DNA of 64,000 nucleotides from Pseudomonadota bacterium (GTDB lineage: Bacteria; Pseudomonadota; Alphaproteobacteria; Sneathiellales; Sneathiellaceae): positions 1 to 64,000 of the forward strand of contig JANSXH010000005.1 in assembly GCA_024743055.1 (NCBI GenBank), read 5' to 3'. This document shows, piece after piece, positions 60,685 through 64,000 of the stretch. A program made the position numbers and the translations under genes. The notes beneath the pieces were generated by a model, which was not told the DNA's origin, did not search any database, and worked only from the letters and a program-made list of their open reading frames with translations. Within the stretch, counting starts at the first letter, position 1; every line of letters begins with the position of its first letter.

Positions 60685-61710
60685 CTAACGCCAGCCAACC
60701 CGGTCAAATATCTTGACCGCTTCCACTTGCGCATCTGCAACTTTCTCCAAGCTGATGTCATCAGCTTTGAACTCACCCCAGGCCTCAACGGTTTCATCAA
60801 GTTTCACACCGTCTTTGACCGGGAATTCGTAATTTGATTTTGCATAAAACTCCTGAGCCTTGTCACTGGACAGGAACTCAATTAACTGAATGGCCGCATC
60901 CGTGTTCTTCGAAGACTTGGTAACAGCGGCCCCAGAAATATTGATATGGGCACCCCGGTCATCCTGATTGGGCCAGAACAAAGCCACTTTTTCTGCAGCA
61001 TCACGCTGGACATCGTCTTTGCCGTTGATCATTTTGCCGTAATAGTACGTATTGCCAATAGCGATATCACACTCGCCAGCTGCAACTGCTTTGATCTGAT
61101 CTCTGTCTCCGCCTTGAGGTTTGCGCGCCAGGTTATCTTTAATTCCTTGCGCCCATTTTTCAGCAGCCTCTGCCCCTTCATGGGCAATGATGGAAGCTAG
61201 CAAGGACTGATTATAAACGTTGCTGGAAGAGCGAACGCAGATACGACCTTTCCATTTTTGATCCGTCAGTCCGGCATAAGTGTTCAATTCTTCCGGCTTC
61301 ACCCGGTCTTTGGAATGAAAGAACACCCGACTACGAGCGGATAGACCATACCAGTGACCATTTGGATCGCGATATTGCGATGGAATGTTCTTCTCAAGGG
61401 TTTCTGATTTTATAGGTTGCAAAACACCAGCTTCTTCATGCGCGGACAAGCGGCTAATATCTACAGTCAGAACCACATCTGCCGGGCTGTTGACACCCTC
61501 TGCTTTGAGACGCTCAAGCATACCCTTTTTGGCAAAAACCACATTGACCTTGATCCCGGATTCTTTTTCAAACTCATCCAAGATTGGTCGGATCAGGCTT
61601 TCCTGACGATAGGAATAAAGATTAACTTCTTCCTGTGCAGCCGCCACAACTGGCATAGACAGGCTCGACACGATAAAACTTGCCGCAATGGCGGAGAGTG
61701 TAAGACGCAT
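60685..61710 (-). CDS. Ferric iron ABC transporter substrate-binding protein (FbpA/FutA type)
   Basis: A 341-residue periplasmic iron-binding protein. The signal peptide (IAASFIVSSLSMPVVAAAQ) is followed by VNLYSYRQESLIRPIL, and the metal-binding tyrosine run is in GNTYYYGKM. Such proteins deliver Fe3+ to FbpB/FbpC permease and ATPase, which are not in the window. Two Fur boxes precede it, supporting an iron role. Confidence 0.93.
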   Translation of the reverse strand: MRLTLSAIAASFIVSSLSMPVVAAAQEEVNLYSYRQESLIRPILDEFEKESGIKVNVVFAKKGMLERLKAEGVNSPADVVLTVDISRLSAHEEAGVLQPIKSETLEKNIPSQYRDPNGHWYGLSARSRVFFHSKDRVKPEELNTYAGLTDQKWKGRICVRSSSNVYNQSLLASIIAHEGAEAAEKWAQGIKDNLARKPQGGDRDQIKAVAAGECDIAIGNTYYYGKMINGKDDVQRDAAEKVALFWPNQDDRGAHINISGAAVTKSSKNTDAAIQLIEFLSSDKAQEFYAKSNYEFPVKDGVKLDETVEAWGEFKADDISLEKVADAQVEAVKIFDRVGWR

Positions 61711-61730
61711 TTTTCTACCTTAGTTAATAA

Positions 61731-61745
61731 TGCAAATGATTCTCA
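61731..61745 (-). promoter_or_regulatory. Fur box 1 before the iron-binding protein gene
   Basis: TGCAAATGATTCTCA (plus strand) matches 12 of 14 defined positions of the 7-1-7 Fur consensus. It lies 20 bases before the start codon. Confidence 0.75.
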
Positions 61746-61779
61746 ATTTCCCGGAGTCTTACGACACCTCTCTCTTTAT

Positions 61780-61794
61780 TGCAAGTCATTATCA
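61780..61794 (-). promoter_or_regulatory. Fur box 2 before the iron-binding protein gene
   Basis: TGCAAGTCATTATCA (plus strand) matches 11 of 14 positions of the same consensus, 35 bases further upstream. Paired boxes suggest tight Fur repression. Confidence 0.65.
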
Positions 61795-61853
61795 CTATCA
61801 GTATTTAAATTTGGAAAAAGAGGCCGAAGCCCCCTTTTCTCACACCCTGAAAT

Positions 61854-63182
61854 TTAGTCGATTTCTGATAGAACCATCCGCAAAGTATCAAATATCTGAT
61901 CGATATGAGATTTTTCAACAATCAGTGGCGGGGACAAAGCGATGATGTCGCCAGTTGTGCGGATTAACACCCCCTTCTCATAACATTTGAGGAAAGCGTC
62001 AAAAGCCCGCGCTGTCGGTTTACCGGGAATACCTTCTAACTCAATAGCACCTATTAAGCCGAGATTTCGAAGATCAATGACGTGCGGCTCTCCCTTAAGA
62101 GAATGCACGGCCTCTTCCCAATAAGGGGCCAGATCATTGGCTCTTTCAAACAGCCCATCTTCCTTGTAGCAATCAAGCGTGGCCAAAGCGGCGGCGGCGG
62201 CCACCGGATGACCGGAATAGGTGTAGCCATGGAACAGTTCAATCATATTGTCCGGTCCAGTCATAAAAGTATCGTAGATTTCTTTCGAACAAACCACACC
62301 ACCCATAGGGATCGTTCCGCTGGTCAGACCCTTGGCCACAGTCAGCATATCCGGTTGAACCCCGAAATATTCGGTCGCAAAGGAGGCTCCGAGACGGCCA
62401 AAACCGGTGATCACTTCATCGAATATCAACAAGATACCGTGGGCATCGCAAATTTTGCGAAGCCGCTCTAGATAGCCCTTTGGAGGTAAAAGCACACCGG
62501 TTGAGCCTGCCACAGGCTCGACAATTACTGCGGCGATAGTGGAAGCGTCATGCAGAGCGACCATCCGCTCCAGCTCATCTGCAAGCTCGGCGCCATGTTC
62601 CGGCAGGCCGCGACTATAAGCATTTTTTTCCGGCAGGTGCGTATGAGGCAGATGGTCCACCCCGCTCAGCATCGTGCCAAAAGTGCGGCGATTGGCGACG
62701 ATCCCGCCAACAGAGATTCCGCCAAAGCCGGTACCGTGATAGCCGCGTTCTCGTCCGATCAGACGGGTTCGGGCACCGTCACCGCGGGCCCGATGATAGG
62801 CAAGCGCAATTTTCAGCGCTGTATCCACAGATTCAGAACCGGAGTTCGTGAAAAACATATGGTCAAGACCATTTGGCAACATCGCCGTCACCCGGGCCGC
62901 CAGTTCGAATACCTTTGGATGTCCCATCTGAAAGGCAGGAGCATAGTCCATTTCAGCAATCTGTCTGCTCACGGCTTCCGTGATACGGAGTTGGGCGTGG
63001 CCGGCATTGCAGCACCAGAGACCAGCGGTCCCGTCAAGGATCTGCTGACCTTCCGAATTGGTATAATGCATACCCTTGGCGCCTACCAGCATACGCGGGT
63101 TAGCCTTGAATTGCCGGTTTGCCGTATAAGGCATCCAGAAAGCGTCTAGATTATTGGGGGATGAAGTGGCGATTTCAGACAT
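61854..63182 (-). CDS. Class III PLP aminotransferase (omega-amino acid:pyruvate type)
   Basis: A 442-residue fold-type I aminotransferase. The PLP lysine is in LTVAKGLTSGTIPMGG; FTNSGSESVDTALKIA binds the phosphate and LIFDEVITGFGRLG holds the Asp contacting the pyridine nitrogen. The N-terminus NNLDAFWMPYTANRQF is typical of beta-alanine/omega-amino acid:pyruvate aminotransferases. It is divergent from an XRE-cupin regulator, matching a polyamine or omega-amino acid catabolic module. Exact substrate uncertain. Confidence 0.92.
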   Translation of the reverse strand: MSEIATSSPNNLDAFWMPYTANRQFKANPRMLVGAKGMHYTNSEGQQILDGTAGLWCCNAGHAQLRITEAVSRQIAEMDYAPAFQMGHPKVFELAARVTAMLPNGLDHMFFTNSGSESVDTALKIALAYHRARGDGARTRLIGRERGYHGTGFGGISVGGIVANRRTFGTMLSGVDHLPHTHLPEKNAYSRGLPEHGAELADELERMVALHDASTIAAVIVEPVAGSTGVLLPPKGYLERLRKICDAHGILLIFDEVITGFGRLGASFATEYFGVQPDMLTVAKGLTSGTIPMGGVVCSKEIYDTFMTGPDNMIELFHGYTYSGHPVAAAAALATLDCYKEDGLFERANDLAPYWEEAVHSLKGEPHVIDLRNLGLIGAIELEGIPGKPTARAFDAFLKCYEKGVLIRTTGDIIALSPPLIVEKSHIDQIFDTLRMVLSEID

Positions 63183-63294
63183 GTCATGATCTCCCTGTTG
63201 GAACTTTGAAAAGCCTATTCAGCTCATTAATTTACACAAGGGAAAAGCGAAAGCCCCAATAAGTAACGATTTTCGCGTTGCGTAGTGATGACTT

Positions 63295-63312
63295 TGTTTA
63301 ATATATTAAACA
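63295..63312. promoter_or_regulatory. 18-bp perfect palindrome, probable XRE-cupin operator
   Basis: TGTTTAATATATTAAACA is a perfect 9+9 inverted repeat in the divergent region, 29 bases before the regulator's start. It is a strong candidate operator for autoregulation and for control of the aminotransferase gene. Confidence 0.65.
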
Positions 63313-63341
63313 GATTGTCGAATCAGAGAGGAATATTTGCA

Positions 63342-63890
63342 ATGGATTTTGATCTGGGTGCTCGGCTTCGGGCTTTACGGGAACAACATGGTCTCTCACA
63401 ACGAGAACTGGCTAAACGTGCTGGCGTTACCAATGGCACTATCTCCATGATTGAGCAAAACCGGACAAGCCCTGCTGTCGGCTCCATTAAAAAGGTTCTT
63501 GATGGATTTCCCATTGCTCTATCGGATTTCTTTGCCAATGATTTTTCCGGATATGGCAAAATATTCTTCGAAAAGTCGGAACTTACAGACCTGTCGGAAG
63601 GAAAAATCTCCTATCGCCAAATCGGTCGAGACCTGACCGGCAAAGCACTGCAGGTTATCCATGAAGTCTATGCACCGGGGGCCGATACCGGTCGCAGCAT
63701 GCTCAGCCACCAAGGTGAGGAAGCAGGCGTCGTGATCCGCGGAAGCATCGAACTTACTGTCGGTGCCGATCGCAAGATTCTCAAAACCGGAGACGCCTAT
63801 TATTTTGAGAGCCACCGTCCCCACCGCTTTCGCTGCGTCGGCGACATTGAGGCTGAAGTTGTCAGCGCCTGTACCCCGCCAAGTTTCTAG
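63342..63890 (+). CDS. XRE-family regulator with C-terminal cupin (PuuR-like)
   Basis: A 182-residue repressor: helix-turn-helix in residues 6-60 (LRALREQHGLSQRELAKRAG, then NGTISMIEQNRTSP), then a cupin sensor domain at about 105-180 (HQGEEAGVVIRGSIELTVG). This is the PuuR architecture, which controls putrescine catabolism in E. coli. The ATG at 63342 follows AGAGGAA; an upstream in-frame start would overlap the palindrome. It is divergent from the class III aminotransferase. Confidence 0.93.
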   Translation: MDFDLGARLRALREQHGLSQRELAKRAGVTNGTISMIEQNRTSPAVGSIKKVLDGFPIALSDFFANDFSGYGKIFFEKSELTDLSEGKISYRQIGRDLTGKALQVIHEVYAPGADTGRSMLSHQGEEAGVVIRGSIELTVGADRKILKTGDAYYFESHRPHRFRCVGDIEAEVVSACTPPSF

Positions 63891-64000
63891 CTGCTCAATT
63901 TATATAACCGCTAATATTGAAAATACCGGAATCTGTGATTACGTAGGGTATGCTTGGGATAAAGGCAAAAAACCTTCCCAAGAGAGTAACGCAAACAGGT
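63891..64000. other. Gene-free right margin
   Basis: The last 110 bases hold no complete gene. The tail contains AAGGCAAAAAACCTT and a purine-rich AAGAGAGTAACG, possibly the leader of a gene starting beyond the window. Confidence 0.5.

Overview
The window is a gene-dense stretch of an alphaproteobacterial chromosome. Alphaproteobacterial signs are the DUF2336 and DUF3126 proteins, a RibH2-type lumazine synthase under an FMN riboswitch, and 7-1-7 Fur boxes. The many acyl-CoA genes (acyl-CoA dehydrogenases, CaiB transferases, CoA ligases, TRAP uptake) suggest a free-living aerobic heterotroph using aromatic and other organic acids. I cannot fix the genus. I see no IS element, integrase, CRISPR array or prophage.

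Layout. 0-11 kb: a patatin-like lipase, a CBS protein, rsmI, a LysR regulator divergent from an acyl-CoA dehydrogenase/thioesterase pair, a MaoC hydratase, bacterioferritin plus Bfd (Fur box), a nitronate-monooxygenase-like enzyme, a PilZ protein behind a probable sigma-54 promoter, and a tandem glycine riboswitch in front of serine dehydratase. 11-15 kb: speD-speE (with an overlapping out-of-frame ORF at the start of speD), a methyltransferase, an acetyltransferase and a cupin protein.

15-25 kb: a benzoate 'box' locus. boxC-boxB and boxR run on the minus strand. Flavodoxin, benzoate-CoA ligase, an MFS carrier, a VOC protein, an unknown secreted protein, a [2Fe-2S] ferredoxin and a ferredoxin reductase run on the plus strand. 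The usual reductase boxA is absent from the window, and the flavodoxin/ferredoxin/reductase genes are the obvious candidates to replace it. Shared AAAGTGCA palindromes mark likely BoxR operators.

25-44 kb: a CaiB transferase, arylamine N-acetyltransferase, a 690-residue secreted TPR protein, an SDR/DUF35/thiolase-like trio, a class IV aminotransferase, an MltF-like lytic transglycosylase, a GST, tRNA-Arg(CCT), an OmpA-family lipoprotein, an ArsJ-GAPDH organoarsenical export pair, a CDF metal exporter, a double cold-shock protein, a CbiX-like protein and a YeeE/YedE transporter.

44-53 kb: a seven-gene catabolic operon with a TRAP transporter (three genes), two acyl-CoA dehydrogenases, a CaiB CoA transferase and an acyl-CoA ligase. 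It reads as a complete uptake, activation and dehydrogenation unit for an unidentified carboxylic acid. 53-64 kb: ribH2 with an FMN riboswitch, dgt, DUF2336, a DsbA-fold isomerase, an alpha/beta hydrolase, a split Aer-like pair (free PAS protein plus soluble MCP) with a CsrA-like leader hairpin, an iron-binding protein with two Fur boxes, a class III aminotransferase, and a divergent XRE-cupin regulator sharing a perfect 18-bp palindrome.

The points most worth following up are the box locus without boxA, the speD overlapping ORF, the sigma-54/PilZ promoter with upstream tandem repeats, the split aerotaxis pair with its RNA hairpin, and the glycine-riboswitch-controlled serine dehydratase.
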